A stretch of DNA of 64,000 bases, taken from positions 1 to 64,000 of the IMG/VR virus record IMGVR_UViG_3300048793_000029. One strand, given 5' to 3'. The first letter of the stretch is position 1. Every line of letters starts with the position of its first letter. Below, piece after piece: positions 48,269-57,448 of the stretch. Both the position numbers and the translations under genes were made by a program. The notes beneath the pieces are model-generated. The model was not told the origin of the DNA, ran no database searches, and saw nothing but the letters and a program-made list of their open reading frames with translations. The DNA comes from a virus.

Positions 48269-49191
48269 TCTTTCTCGTAAATCTCATGAACCACAATGAA
48301 GTTGGACAACGCAGTCTTGAAGATGTTGTGGGAATTTTTGGTCATCAGCTTCGTTCGTTCGGTCACCAGATCGTGTGGGAGACCAGTAACACGCGCTTCC
48401 TCGGCCCTGGTCAAGGCATAAATATCATCGTCGAGGGCTTCTTCCCCTATCACGTTCCAATTATCGCCGAGGCCCACAGCAAGGGCGCCCGCTTTCTGAT
48501 GTTGGCGACCGAGGAGCCAACCGATAAAGGCTTCAACCACGGTACCCAGGAAGAGATGGTTGTGCGCCAACGGGTGTTCCCCGAAGTGGCCAAATACTTT
48601 GACGGCATCCTCCACTTGGTGCCTGGCGAGAACATCACGCGCTGGTACGGCCAATTCGCGCCGACCGCGCAGATCGAGTTGGGCTACGCGCCGACTTTGG
48701 TACGCAACCACGGCATTGTACCGGACTATGACTTCGGTTTCTACGGCTCGCTGACGCCGCGCCGGCTCAAGTTGCTCAAGCGGCTGGCGAACAAAATCAA
48801 TTCGCCCAAGGCGGTTAAGATCGTGAGCGACTTCAAGACCCAGACCGAGCGCGACCAATTGATGTCGCGCGCCAAGGTGATCGTGCAGATAAGGAAGTTC
48901 GAGGAGATGGGCCTGGTGTCGAGTTCACGCTGCAACACAGCGTTGCATATCGGTCGCCCGGTGGTGGCCGAGCCACACCTACTGTCGAAGCCGTGGGACG
49001 AGGTGGTCGATTTCGCCGCCTCGATCGACGACTTCTTCTCCAAGGCTATTATGGCCAAGGCCATGTGGAAGGGGTTGCATGGTAGCCAAATGGAAAAGTT
49101 CAAGAAGAAGCTTTCGCCGGAGTTCTGCGTCGGCCACGCCTTGGCGGCGATCGGCATGACAGACGATTCGGCGCAGCGGAAGGTTGCCTAA
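48265..49191 (+). CDS. glycosyltransferase-like protein (GT-B, CgeB-like)
   Basis: 308 residues. DYDFGFYGSLTPRRLKLLKR (153-172), then TQTERDQLMSRAKVIVQIRK and SSSRCNTALHIGRPVVAEPH, form the C-terminal nucleotide-sugar domain of CgeB-like GT-B transferases; the N-terminal half carries NIIVEGFFPYHVPIIAEAHS. It would transfer a sugar from a nucleotide sugar in the cytoplasm. It sits among connector genes, coupled by ATGA, so a virion protein is a likely acceptor, and the sugar cassette at 1-7 kb a possible donor source. Confidence 0.75.
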   Translation: MIFLVNLMNHNEVGQRSLEDVVGIFGHQLRSFGHQIVWETSNTRFLGPGQGINIIVEGFFPYHVPIIAEAHSKGARFLMLATEEPTDKGFNHGTQEEMVVRQRVFPEVAKYFDGILHLVPGENITRWYGQFAPTAQIELGYAPTLVRNHGIVPDYDFGFYGSLTPRRLKLLKRLANKINSPKAVKIVSDFKTQTERDQLMSRAKVIVQIRKFEEMGLVSSSRCNTALHIGRPVVAEPHLLSKPWDEVVDFAASIDDFFSKAIMAKAMWKGLHGSQMEKFKKKLSPEFCVGHALAAIGMTDDSAQRKVA

Positions 49192-49575
49192 GTGGATCTT
49201 CGCTCTATAGCCGGAAGCGTCATAACGGCGGTTAACCCGGATATCTTCGCTACTGTTATGTCGTCTACCGGCTACACGATCGCTCCCGACGGCAAACAGA
49301 CGCCGGCTTACAACACAGTTACCGAAGTTCCGGTGCAGGTTCAAAGCTTGTCGTTTAGGGACCTGATGCAGGTCGAGGGCCTCAACCTCAACGGCGAGAA
49401 GCGGGCCATCTACATCAAGGGCAAGCTCGACGGTACGGTGCGCGTCGCTGGCAAGGGCGGTGATTTGATTGTCATCAATAATGGGACAAGCATTGGCACT
49501 TGGTTAGTGGTTCAGTCCCTCGAACAGTGGCCTGACTGGTGCAAAGTGGCAGTCGTACTCCAGGATGGCTCGTGA
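49192..49575 (+). CDS. conserved connector/tail protein
   Basis: 127 residues from a GTG after the previous stop. IAGSVITAVNPDIFATVMSS, then GYTIAPDGKQTPAYNTVTEV, and the end GTWLVVQSLEQWPDWCKVAV match a small beta-rich protein found in this position in related myoviruses. Likely part of the neck. GTGA overlap with the next gene. Confidence 0.7.
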   Translation: MDLRSIAGSVITAVNPDIFATVMSSTGYTIAPDGKQTPAYNTVTEVPVQVQSLSFRDLMQVEGLNLNGEKRAIYIKGKLDGTVRVAGKGGDLIVINNGTSIGTWLVVQSLEQWPDWCKVAVVLQDGS

Positions 49576-50309
49576 CTATATTGCTGACTCCTACCGAAGA
49601 CGACGCCATCATGGCGCTGCGCTCCTTTATGAGTAGCGTGCTGCCGAGCAGCGTTGACGTGATCCGTGGCCAGATCAACCGCGTACCGGAGCCGGCAGAC
49701 AGCGATTTCATTGTCATGTGGCCGATCATGCGCCGCCGCCTGGAGACCAACGTCGACCAGTTCGTTGATACCAAGAGTGTCGGTTCCATCGCCGGCAACC
49801 TGATGACGGTGACCGGGCTCAGCTACGGCAGTTTGCAAGTAGGCTCCGTGGTGTTTAGTGTGGTCGGCGGCACCGGAGCGGTGTTCTCGGTGCAGTCGCA
49901 GGTGTCTGGCTCGGTCGGTGGCACTGGGGTCTACAGCGTGGCGCCCAGCGGTTCGGTCGGCGGTGGCGTGCTGGCAGCTGGCGTGCTCAACGCGCTGGCG
50001 CCAACTGAGCTTACGATTCAGTTGGATGTTCACGGGCCGAATGGCGGAGATAACGCGCAGATTGTGAGTACGATGTTGCGCGACGATTTTGCTTGCCAAG
50101 CCTTCAAGGTTCTCAACGTTGGTGTAGTGCCACTGTACGCCAACGATCCAAAGCAGATCACGTTTCAAAACGAGAACCAGCAAATCGAAGAGCGGTGGAT
50201 TGTGGAAGCCTGCTTCCAGGTGAACACCACCGTCAATGATATCCCGCAGCAATTCTTTGACTCCATCACCGTCGAGCGGGTGCCCGCCGACATCGAGTTC
50301 CCCGCATGA
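49572..50309 (+). CDS. phage neck terminator-like protein with inserted domain
   Basis: 245 residues from the GTG overlapping the previous stop (GTGA). DVIRGQINRVPEPADSDFIV and MWPIMRRRLETNVDQF are typical of neck/tail terminator proteins (gp12-like). Between about 75 and 140 an insert (NLMTVTGLSYGSLQVGSVVF, then GTGVYSV) resembles the GTYTVS repeats of the cement and J-like proteins. The end (VERVPADIEFPA) closes the terminator fold. Caps the tail tube. Confidence 0.78.
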   Translation: MTILLTPTEDDAIMALRSFMSSVLPSSVDVIRGQINRVPEPADSDFIVMWPIMRRRLETNVDQFVDTKSVGSIAGNLMTVTGLSYGSLQVGSVVFSVVGGTGAVFSVQSQVSGSVGGTGVYSVAPSGSVGGGVLAAGVLNALAPTELTIQLDVHGPNGGDNAQIVSTMLRDDFACQAFKVLNVGVVPLYANDPKQITFQNENQQIEERWIVEACFQVNTTVNDIPQQFFDSITVERVPADIEFPA

Positions 50310-50323
50310 GGAGAAACTAGCCA

Positions 50324-51832
50324 ATGACCACAATTCCGGCTTCTGCGATCGTTCAAGTCAATCCAGCCGTCCTCAGCGCGGGCGGTCGCGCGCTCGACAT
50401 CATCGGCGTCATCCTGACGACTAACTCCCGCGTGCCCATCGGCGCGGTGCAGCCATTCAGCAACCAGGTTGACGTCAGCAACTACTTCGGTCCGTCCTCC
50501 ACTGAGGAGGCGCTGAGCATGATTTACTTCAACGGCTTCGATAATTCCAATATCAAGCCGGCACGCGTGTACTTTGCGCAGTACCCCACGGCTTCGGTGG
50601 CTGGCTACCTGCGCGGCGGTCCAGTCGACACGCTGACGATTGCCCAGCTTAACGCCCTCACAGTCGGGGCGCTGACCATCACTGTGAACGGCTCGGGCTA
50701 CACCGCCGCAGCGGTCTCCTTCGGCACCGTCGGCTCGTTCTCGGCCGCTGCCAATGTCATCCAGGCCGGCTTTGGCTCAGGCGCGCTACCGTTCACCACC
50801 ACCTACGACAGCATCGCTGGCGCCTTTGTCATTACCACCACGGCCACTGGCTCAGGGGCGACGATAAGCTTTGCTTCAACCAATAACATTGCTACGGCAA
50901 TAATGCTAACGGCAGCATCGGGAGCGGTAACATCCCAGGGCGCCGTGGCGGCAACCCCTGGTCCGTTTATGACGGCCCTCACGCAAGCGACTCAGGATTT
51001 TGCCACCTTCATGACGGCGTTCGATCCGGACGTCTCCGGCAACACTAACAAGCTGGCGTTCGCGGCATGGAACAGTCTCCAGAACGATCGCTACGGTTAT
51101 GTCTGCTGGGATTCCGACGCTACGCCAAAGACCGTGGTGCCGGCAACTTCCTCGCTCGGCTATCTGCTGACGCTCAATGAATACTCTGGTACATGTCTTA
51201 TCTCTGCCACTGATGCCACGCTGGCGGCGTTTATCTGTGGTTCGGCCGCATCAATAGATTTTAGCGAACATAATGGTCGCGTTACATTCGCTTTCCGTTC
51301 GCAATCTGGGCTATCCGCCCCGGTCACTGATCAGACTACTGGTGATAACTTAATTGCCAACGGCTACAATTTTTATGGTGCCTACGCTACCGCCAATCAG
51401 GGGTTCATCTTCTTCTATCCTGGTTCGGTGTCAGGGCCGTTCCAATGGTTTGATAGTTACATTGATCAGATTTGGCTCAACAATCAGTTCCAGTTGGCTT
51501 TGATGGAATTGTTGGTCAACGCCAAGTCGATTCCCTACAACGCGGCGGGCTATTCGCTAATCGAGGCCGCTTGTCTCGACCCCATCAATCAGGGTTTCAA
51601 CTTTGGTGCATTTCGCGCTGGCGTTACGCTATCCATGGCGCAGGCCGCCGAGGTTAACAATGCAGCAGGCGTTACCATCAGCAACACGCTCAATCAGCGT
51701 GGCTGGTACTTGCAGGTGTTGGATGCTTCGCCGCAGGTGCGCCAAGCCCGTGGCTCACCGCCCTGCACGTTCTGGTATCTTGATGGTCAGTCGGTACAAA
51801 AAATATCCCTCGCTTCAATCGAGCTTATGTAA
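50324..51832 (+). CDS. tail sheath protein (DUF3383)
   Basis: 502 residues, ribosome site GAGGAGAAACTAGCC. Start AIVQVNPAVLSAGGRALDII, GVILTTNSRVPIGAV, VDVSNYFGPSSTEEALSMIY and the C-terminal YLQVLDASPQVRQARGSPPC match DUF3383, the contractile sheath of this myovirus group. A beta-rich insert (about 100-215) is probably a surface domain. This gene shows that the phage has a contractile tail. Confidence 0.9.
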   Translation: MTTIPASAIVQVNPAVLSAGGRALDIIGVILTTNSRVPIGAVQPFSNQVDVSNYFGPSSTEEALSMIYFNGFDNSNIKPARVYFAQYPTASVAGYLRGGPVDTLTIAQLNALTVGALTITVNGSGYTAAAVSFGTVGSFSAAANVIQAGFGSGALPFTTTYDSIAGAFVITTTATGSGATISFASTNNIATAIMLTAASGAVTSQGAVAATPGPFMTALTQATQDFATFMTAFDPDVSGNTNKLAFAAWNSLQNDRYGYVCWDSDATPKTVVPATSSLGYLLTLNEYSGTCLISATDATLAAFICGSAASIDFSEHNGRVTFAFRSQSGLSAPVTDQTTGDNLIANGYNFYGAYATANQGFIFFYPGSVSGPFQWFDSYIDQIWLNNQFQLALMELLVNAKSIPYNAAGYSLIEAACLDPINQGFNFGAFRAGVTLSMAQAAEVNNAAGVTISNTLNQRGWYLQVLDASPQVRQARGSPPCTFWYLDGQSVQKISLASIELM

Positions 51833-51847
51833 AGGAGCGCCTAAACT

Positions 51848-52279
51848 ATGCCCACAATCACTTCCGCCAATGCCGTACTGACCCTATCCGTAAGCACCAT
51901 CTTCACGGCACCGTTTCAACTGCAGGGCTTTTCTGCCGATGATATCTATACTACTGGGCCGCTGGCCTCCGCTGAAACCCTTATGGGTCTCGATGGTAAG
52001 CTGTCCGGCGGTTACGTTCACGTTCCAGTAACTTGGAACATAGCGCTACAGGCCGACTCGACATCGAACGACTTGTTTGATCAGTGGTTCCAACTTCAGC
52101 AAACTAACAGCGAGGTCTATGAGGCCAGCGGGATTCTTTTGTTGCCAAGCATCAGTAAGAAATGGGTCCTCACTACTGGTTTCTTAACGTCGTTTCCGCC
52201 GTTTCCGGATGCCGCCAAGACGCTTCGGCCCCGACGTTATGGCATGCTGTGGCAGTCTGTCAGCTCGGCGCCGATCTGA
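51848..52279 (+). CDS. tail tube protein
   Basis: 143 residues directly after the sheath. TLSVSTIFTAPFQLQGFSAD, then ADSTSNDLFDQWFQLQQ and ILLLPSISKKWVLTTGFLTS are a beta-sandwich pattern of myovirus tubes placed after DUF3383. Ribosome site AAAGGAGCGCC. It stacks as hexamers inside the sheath. Confidence 0.82.
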   Translation: MPTITSANAVLTLSVSTIFTAPFQLQGFSADDIYTTGPLASAETLMGLDGKLSGGYVHVPVTWNIALQADSTSNDLFDQWFQLQQTNSEVYEASGILLLPSISKKWVLTTGFLTSFPPFPDAAKTLRPRRYGMLWQSVSSAPI

Positions 52280-52301
52280 TAATTAAAATGGAGGAGGTTA
52301 A

Positions 52302-52742
52302 ATGAGAAAAACAAAACACGCCACTATCGACGCCGAAGGCCGTGACAATGGCAAGCTATTCTTGATCACTGAGATGCCGGCATCGCAAGCTGAGCGCTGG
52401 GCGTTTCGGGCGTTTCAGGCGCTGGCGCGTGCCGGCGTCGATATGCCGGAGAACGTGAGCGGCGCAGGCATGGCTGGTATTGCCGTTGTCGGCCTCAAGG
52501 CGCTCGGCACCATACCGTTCTACGAAGCAACCGAGTTGATGGATGAGATGTTTTCGTGCGTGCGTATCGTGCGCGACAAGGCTCACCCTGAGACAGCGAT
52601 GCCTTTAATGGAAGAGGACATCGAGGAAGTATCAACCCGTCTTCACCTTCGCTCGGAGGTGTTTGAACTCCACACGGGTTTTTCTTTCGCCGGAGTGCGC
52701 CAAAGCTTGACCCCGACTCCGGCGATCGACCAGCCGACTTAG
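52302..52742 (+). CDS. tail assembly chaperone, short form
   Basis: 146 residues; AGGAGG site. ATIDAEGRDNGKLFLITEMP, then ASQAERWAFRAFQALARAGV and PFYEATELMDEMFSCVRIV, match small helical chaperones encoded between tube and tape measure. It coats the tape measure during tail assembly. A slippery site near its end allows a longer form (see 52302-52921). Stop at 52740-52742. Confidence 0.85.
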   Translation: MRKTKHATIDAEGRDNGKLFLITEMPASQAERWAFRAFQALARAGVDMPENVSGAGMAGIAVVGLKALGTIPFYEATELMDEMFSCVRIVRDKAHPETAMPLMEEDIEEVSTRLHLRSEVFELHTGFSFAGVRQSLTPTPAIDQPT

Positions 52743-52921
52743 CCCAATACGAGAACGTGCCCAACGTTCTGGCCGTCGTGATCTCCAGCGAACTAGCCAC
52801 CCTCCACGAGCTTGACACCGTTTATTCGGTCGAGGACGTTTACGTGTTCCTCGAGATCATCGCCACCAATAATCACAACAAACGCGCGTACCGGAAGTTT
52901 TACGAAAAGCAGCAGCAATAA
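52302..52921 (+). CDS. tail assembly chaperone, -1 frameshift fusion (G-GT type)
   Basis: After G-GGT-TTT at 52676-52682 a -1 shift continues to TAA at 52919-52921 without any stop. The product would be 206 residues: 127 from frame 0 and 79 from -1, including DLAQYENVPNVLAVVISSEL and LHELDTVYSVEDVYVFLEI, a helical domain like the T part of lambda G-GT. The TAA overlaps the tape-measure ATG (TAATG). Both the heptamer and its position are standard for tail chaperones. Confidence 0.82.
52676..52682 (+). promoter_or_regulatory. -1 programmed frameshift slippery heptamer
   Basis: GGGTTTT read as G-GGT-TTT in the chaperone frame; after slippage GGG and TTT pair. It fits X-XXY-YYZ. No stop lies in the -1 frame from here to 52919. 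Confidence 0.85.
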
Positions 52922-54780
52922 TGGCAACTATCATCGACGAATTGGTAGTGCAACTTGGCCTCGACCCTACGAAGTTTGTCGAGGGCGGCCACGTCACGGT
53001 TGCTGAGTATAAGAAGCTTGTCGAGGGCATTGATAAGCACAGTAAAGATGCGGTCAAGTCAGTCAAGACCGTAGAGGACGGCTTCACCAAGGTCACCAGA
53101 GCCATCGGTGAGATGACTGCCGGCTACTTGACTGTTACCGGCATCAGTAGCTTCATCCAGCAAACTAACGCCACCAATGTTGCGGTCGGCCAGTTGGCGA
53201 CGACGCTCGGCCTGATGCCGGATAAGATCGCTCAATATACGGAGGCCGCGCGGCGGGCTAATATCAATCCGCAGTCGATGACGTCAGCCCTCAACACGCT
53301 GAACATGCGGGCGGGCGCTGCCAAGCAGGGGCAGGACTCTGCACTCTTCGACCCGTTGGCAAGGCTCGGTGTTAACCCGAATGTGGTGTGGTCAAACGAC
53401 CCCACTACTATGTTGCGTGGTATCGCGTCAGCGGCGCAGAAACAGATTGCCGGTGGCCGGCCGCTCGATGAGGTTAACGCCAACCTGGCCGCTATTGGAT
53501 TGAACGGCGACCTGATCTATATGATCGATCGGTCGGACAAGAAGCTCAAGGAATTCTTTGAGGACGCCGAGAAGCTCCATGCAACAACGAACGCCCAGAT
53601 CGAATCTTCCACGAGGCTGCTGAGTGCCTGGAACGAGTTCGTCCCGATCCTCACTAAGCTCGGTAACTCTATCGCTAAGGACCTCGACGGGCCGCTGGGT
53701 TGGCTCGTGAAAACCATGGGCGGCGTTAACGACCACATGGAGGCGTTCAAACACCTTCTCGAAGAGATCGGCGGCCTGCTGATCGGGACGTCTTTAGGCG
53801 CGGCCATCGGCGGTATCATTGGATTCTTCAGCCCCGTCCCAGGCGGCATGGCCATAGGTGCCGGCATCGGTGCGCGTATCGGCGCGGGCGTCGGATTATT
53901 GGGTGGCGCGGGCCTTGCGGCTAGCAGTCCTCCAGACCCGAACCTTGCCGCGGCGCCAAAAGGCGGCAGCAACGCGGTAGCTCCGGCTGGAGGCACAGCT
54001 CCTGCTCCGGGAGCTGGAGGTACTGGCTTAACTACCTTGCAAGCGGATCGTGCGAGATTTGCAGAGGAATTGAGGCTCAATCCTGGTTTGAAGGACGAAC
54101 TCTTTAAGCATGCTACTGGCGAAAACAATGACCCGCTTGCAAATAAGATTATCATGGAAACGGCAATGAACCGCGCTTCGCAGCGGCACACTTCGTTAGC
54201 TGCACAGCTTGGCTATTTTCAGGGTTATCGAGGCTATGATTCTAAGCATGCAGCAATGATGGAACAAAACCTCAAAAGTGTGCTTAGCGGCTCAAACGAG
54301 GGCCTTGGTGCAACAGATAACTCATCCGGTGGATTGGCCGAGCGCGAGAAAGCAAGCGGCAAATTTATACATCGACGCACGGTTAACGGTGAGTCTTTCT
54401 TCATTCCTGGCTCGGCTGAAAAAGGATTACAAAGAAGTTACGGCCCATGGGCAGCGCAGCGTGGTCTAGATCCTACCACTGGATTAGCGTTACCCAGCGC
54501 TGCTGCTCCCGTTCCTGCTCAGGCTGCTCCAGCCAGCGGCAGCAACGCCGTCGTTCCTGCTGTCCCCGCTGAGGAGGGCTGGGGCCATTGGCTAGGCCGG
54601 CACATGCCAAGTTTCTTGTCGCCGTCATCGTCGTCCACCACCAACAACAAGCAATCGTCGTTGAGCATCGGCAACATGAACTTCCACGGCGTGCGTGATA
54701 TGAAAGACGTGGCGGACAACATTCAGCCGTTCATCGCAAACCGCTTCTCGGCCGTCGCGGCGGATACCGGCTATGGTTGA
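52921..54780 (+). CDS. tape measure protein with possible lytic domain
   Basis: 619 residues, short for a long-tailed myovirus. N-terminal IIDELVVQLGLDPTKFVEGG and helical region, a Gly-zipper hydrophobic segment (near 283-335, GGIIGFFSPVPGGMAIGAGI), a Pro/Ala linker, then a globular section at about 370-520 (LKDELFKHATGENND, LANKIIMETAMNRASQR, YFQGYRGYDSKHAAMM) that looks like a cell-wall hydrolase domain, and a C-terminal part. It sets tail length and may help DNA pass the envelope. Confidence 0.82.
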   Translation: MATIIDELVVQLGLDPTKFVEGGHVTVAEYKKLVEGIDKHSKDAVKSVKTVEDGFTKVTRAIGEMTAGYLTVTGISSFIQQTNATNVAVGQLATTLGLMPDKIAQYTEAARRANINPQSMTSALNTLNMRAGAAKQGQDSALFDPLARLGVNPNVVWSNDPTTMLRGIASAAQKQIAGGRPLDEVNANLAAIGLNGDLIYMIDRSDKKLKEFFEDAEKLHATTNAQIESSTRLLSAWNEFVPILTKLGNSIAKDLDGPLGWLVKTMGGVNDHMEAFKHLLEEIGGLLIGTSLGAAIGGIIGFFSPVPGGMAIGAGIGARIGAGVGLLGGAGLAASSPPDPNLAAAPKGGSNAVAPAGGTAPAPGAGGTGLTTLQADRARFAEELRLNPGLKDELFKHATGENNDPLANKIIMETAMNRASQRHTSLAAQLGYFQGYRGYDSKHAAMMEQNLKSVLSGSNEGLGATDNSSGGLAEREKASGKFIHRRTVNGESFFIPGSAEKGLQRSYGPWAAQRGLDPTTGLALPSAAAPVPAQAAPASGSNAVVPAVPAEEGWGHWLGRHMPSFLSPSSSSTTNNKQSSLSIGNMNFHGVRDMKDVADNIQPFIANRFSAVAADTGYG

Positions 54781-55534
54781 TCAGATTCAGCTACCGGAAA
54801 TCAACGTCACCGGCAGCCTTGCTGAGGGCGGAGCAGCAGCAACGCAAAGTATTCCCGGCGTTCCCGTGCTGTTCGGCGGCGTATCAATATCGTTTCCGAC
54901 GCTGATGACTGGCGATGTAGTTGACGCTCTTAGTTTTGGTGTGGGACCGCAGTGGGGCGTCTATCAAGGTGGCAGTCCTGTGGTGGTGTTCGACTCCTTC
55001 TTGGAGATCGACTACCGTCAGACCTGGAACATATCTGATTATCCGGTCGAGCGGGGCGGCTTTGAGAGCTACAACAAGGTTTACACGCCGTTCGAGGCTC
55101 GCGTTAAGTTTGCCGCCGGAGGCACTGAGGCAAACCGCGCTGAATTATTGGCATCGGTAGCGGCTATAGCGGGGACGCTTCAGCTTTACGACGTGGTTAC
55201 GCCGGAAGTTGTTTACCAGTCGGTGAACGTCAAACACTACGAATATCGTAGAACGGCCACCAATGGTCTCGGTATCATTACGGTGGAGATGTGGTTGGAG
55301 GAGGTCCGCGTCACTGTCAGCGAGGATTCGTCCACCACGGCTGGGACGAGTAGCGCGAACAGTTCGAGCAGCGGAGTAGCTACCGATGGGGTCACGCCAC
55401 CGGCGGCAACTGACGTCGTAGCCCCGCTGGACCCATCTGGTGCCAATTTGAACAACAACGGGGTCACCCCTGCTGTACCAAGCGATCCGTCTCTCAGTGA
55501 TCCGTCCCTTATGCTCTGGTCCGGTGTGTGGTGA
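54773..55534 (+). CDS. baseplate protein after the tape measure
   Basis: 253 residues. VVVFDSFLEIDYRQTWNISD, then YPVERGGFESYNKVYTPFEA, and VNVKHYEYRRTATNGLGIIT followed by VEMWLEEVRVTV fit the conserved baseplate protein that follows the tape measure in DUF3383-type myoviruses. The last 70 residues are low-complexity Ser/Thr/Pro. Start overlaps the tape-measure end by eight bases. Confidence 0.75.
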   Translation: MVDQIQLPEINVTGSLAEGGAAATQSIPGVPVLFGGVSISFPTLMTGDVVDALSFGVGPQWGVYQGGSPVVVFDSFLEIDYRQTWNISDYPVERGGFESYNKVYTPFEARVKFAAGGTEANRAELLASVAAIAGTLQLYDVVTPEVVYQSVNVKHYEYRRTATNGLGIITVEMWLEEVRVTVSEDSSTTAGTSSANSSSSGVATDGVTPPAATDVVAPLDPSGANLNNNGVTPAVPSDPSLSDPSLMLWSGVW

Positions 55535-55978
55535 ATGTTGACTATTCCCATCACGGCAAACTACGCACAGACCTTGACGACGGTTTTGAACCAGCAGACC
55601 TGTCATATCAACATCTATCAGAAGTTCTATGGCGTGTTCGTAGACCTGTACGTCGACACCGGTCTCATCATCGGTGGCGTGCTTGCTGAAGACCGCAATT
55701 TCATCGTCAGGGACACTTACCTTGGGTTCTTGGGCGACATTGGCTTCATCGACACTCAGGGTAATGACGATCCAAATTACGTCGGCCTCGGCTCTCGCTT
55801 TGTGCTGGTCTATCTTACCCCGGCAGAGGTCGCCATTGCGCAGAAGGCCTACGTGGCCAGCGCATCAGCTCTTCCGCCATTTATTCCTTCCTCTATCGTG
55901 CCTGTTCCCCCAATCGCCACCCCATCGTTAGACTTCTCTGATCCGGCAAACAGCCAATATATTGGGATGTTCCCATGA
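55535..55978 (+). CDS. baseplate plug protein (DUF6983-like)
   Basis: 147 residues; start right after the previous stop. TIPITANYAQTLTTVLNQQT, then INIYQKFYGVFVDLYVDTGL, GGVLAEDRNFIVRDTYLGFL and YVGLGSRFVLVYLT match DUF6983 plug proteins. The C-terminal 35 residues are Pro-rich. It closes the tail tube in the baseplate. ATGA overlap with the next gene. Confidence 0.85.
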   Translation: MLTIPITANYAQTLTTVLNQQTCHINIYQKFYGVFVDLYVDTGLIIGGVLAEDRNFIVRDTYLGFLGDIGFIDTQGNDDPNYVGLGSRFVLVYLTPAEVAIAQKAYVASASALPPFIPSSIVPVPPIATPSLDFSDPANSQYIGMFP

Positions 55979-56592
55979 CACGTAGAGGATTTGACTTCAT
56001 GATTAGGTACTGGAAAGGCACTATAGCCATATTGTTAACATTGGCGGCTGTCAGTGCTGCCATTGCCGCGAGCGGCACCATCACGGTCAAGGACGGGAAC
56101 GGTGTAGCGCGCACGTATGCCGTAGTGACGGACGGGTCTGGAAACTACGTCGCTATGAACGTGATATGCGACTATTCGTCGGCAGCGAATTGCGCGACGG
56201 TTAATAGCTCGCACCAACTCAGTGTCGTTGCTTCATCTGACCCCTGCATGTCAGCGGCCAAGACAAACCTATCTATCGATAGCAACACAACGGCCCTCAC
56301 GCAACTTATCGCCGCATCTGGTTCTACTCAAATTTATATCTGTTCGGTTTTGATTGTATCTAATGGAACAACTATCACTTTCAACACTGGTACTGGCACC
56401 AATTGCGGCACCGGCACTGCTGGACTAATTGGCGGAACGACAGTTGGCCACTCGATGACTCTTGCAAATAGCAATTTGACCTACGGCAACGGGTTGGGAA
56501 CCGTAGCTGTCACTGGCGTCGGAGGCGAAGTCTGTATGGCGCTCGGTTCGTCCGTCTATGTTGCCGGTAATATGACCTACGTGCAGCAGTAG
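55975..56592 (+). CDS. exported beta-rich protein with signal peptide
   Basis: 205 residues from the ATGA overlap, or 197 from the ATG at 55999. RYWKGTIAILLTLAAVSAAI with AxA sites is a Sec signal peptide. The mature part is beta-rich with paired cysteines (VICDYSSAANCATV, IYICSVLIVSNGTT). It resembles the other exported fibre-like proteins here, and sits between baseplate genes, which do not usually carry signal peptides. Confidence 0.68.
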   Translation: MTRRGFDFMIRYWKGTIAILLTLAAVSAAIAASGTITVKDGNGVARTYAVVTDGSGNYVAMNVICDYSSAANCATVNSSHQLSVVASSDPCMSAAKTNLSIDSNTTALTQLIAASGSTQIYICSVLIVSNGTTITFNTGTGTNCGTGTAGLIGGTTVGHSMTLANSNLTYGNGLGTVAVTGVGGEVCMALGSSVYVAGNMTYVQQ

Positions 56593-56601
56593 CTATCAAG
56601 C

Positions 56602-57447
56602 ATGGCCTTCGTCGAACGCGTCATCACCGTGACGTTCGCCATGGGTGGTGGTGCCGGTGGTGGTGGCGTTACGTTGTCCGGTCTAAGAGTCATAACCAAT
56701 ATTACCGTGGCAGGAGCACACTGGATCACGGCCACTGCCAATATATTCGGCATGACGCTTTCGCACATGAACGCCCTGACGACGGTGCCATGGCGGCCAC
56801 TGACGCGCGGCAAGAACTTGGTGCAGATCCAAGCTGGCGACGCCCAGAACGGTATGTCCGTTGTGTTTAACGGCACTATCATGCAGGCTTGGCCTGACAT
56901 GCAGAGCATGCCGGAAGTGTCGTTCCGCGTTGACGCTAATGTAGGCGGCTGGGAGAAGGTCAACCCGAAGGACCCGACCAGTTTCTCCGGGCCTACTAAG
57001 GTCTCTGACGTTCATGCCGCCATAGCGCAGAAGCTAGAAGCCAAGCCGGAGAACAACGGCGTTACGGCAATGATCTCCAACCCGTACATGTGGGGGCCGC
57101 CTTACACCCAGATGCAGCAGCTTGCTAGGGCAACGCGCATCGGTTGGATACTGGAGAATGGTGTGTGTGCCATCTGGCCACAGCAGGGCAGCCGAACGTC
57201 AGCCGGCCAGACTGTGATATCGCCGCAGACTGGCATGGTGGGCTACCCCATGGCGGTGCCTGGCGGCATAGTGGTGCGAACGCTGTTCAACAAGGCCATA
57301 GCTTACGCCTCCCAGTTCACGGTTCAGAGCGATATTACGCAGGCCAACGGATTGTGGAAGGTGACGAAGATAGACCTCGAACTCGACTCCCAGATGCCGA
57401 ACGGTCGTTGGTTTGCCCTATTGTATGGCACGCCGATAGGTAACTGA
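56602..57447 (+). CDS. baseplate hub protein
   Basis: 281 residues. FVERVITVTFAMGGGAGGGG, then GLRVITNITVAGAHWITATA, NLVQIQAGDAQNGMSVVFNG and a late GYPMAVPGGIVVRTLFNKAI are patterns of the gp27/gp44-like hub encoded before the spike in small myoviruses. It would form the trimeric hub that carries the spike. Confidence 0.8.
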   Translation: MAFVERVITVTFAMGGGAGGGGVTLSGLRVITNITVAGAHWITATANIFGMTLSHMNALTTVPWRPLTRGKNLVQIQAGDAQNGMSVVFNGTIMQAWPDMQSMPEVSFRVDANVGGWEKVNPKDPTSFSGPTKVSDVHAAIAQKLEAKPENNGVTAMISNPYMWGPPYTQMQQLARATRIGWILENGVCAIWPQQGSRTSAGQTVISPQTGMVGYPMAVPGGIVVRTLFNKAIAYASQFTVQSDITQANGLWKVTKIDLELDSQMPNGRWFALLYGTPIGN

Positions 57448-57448
57448 C

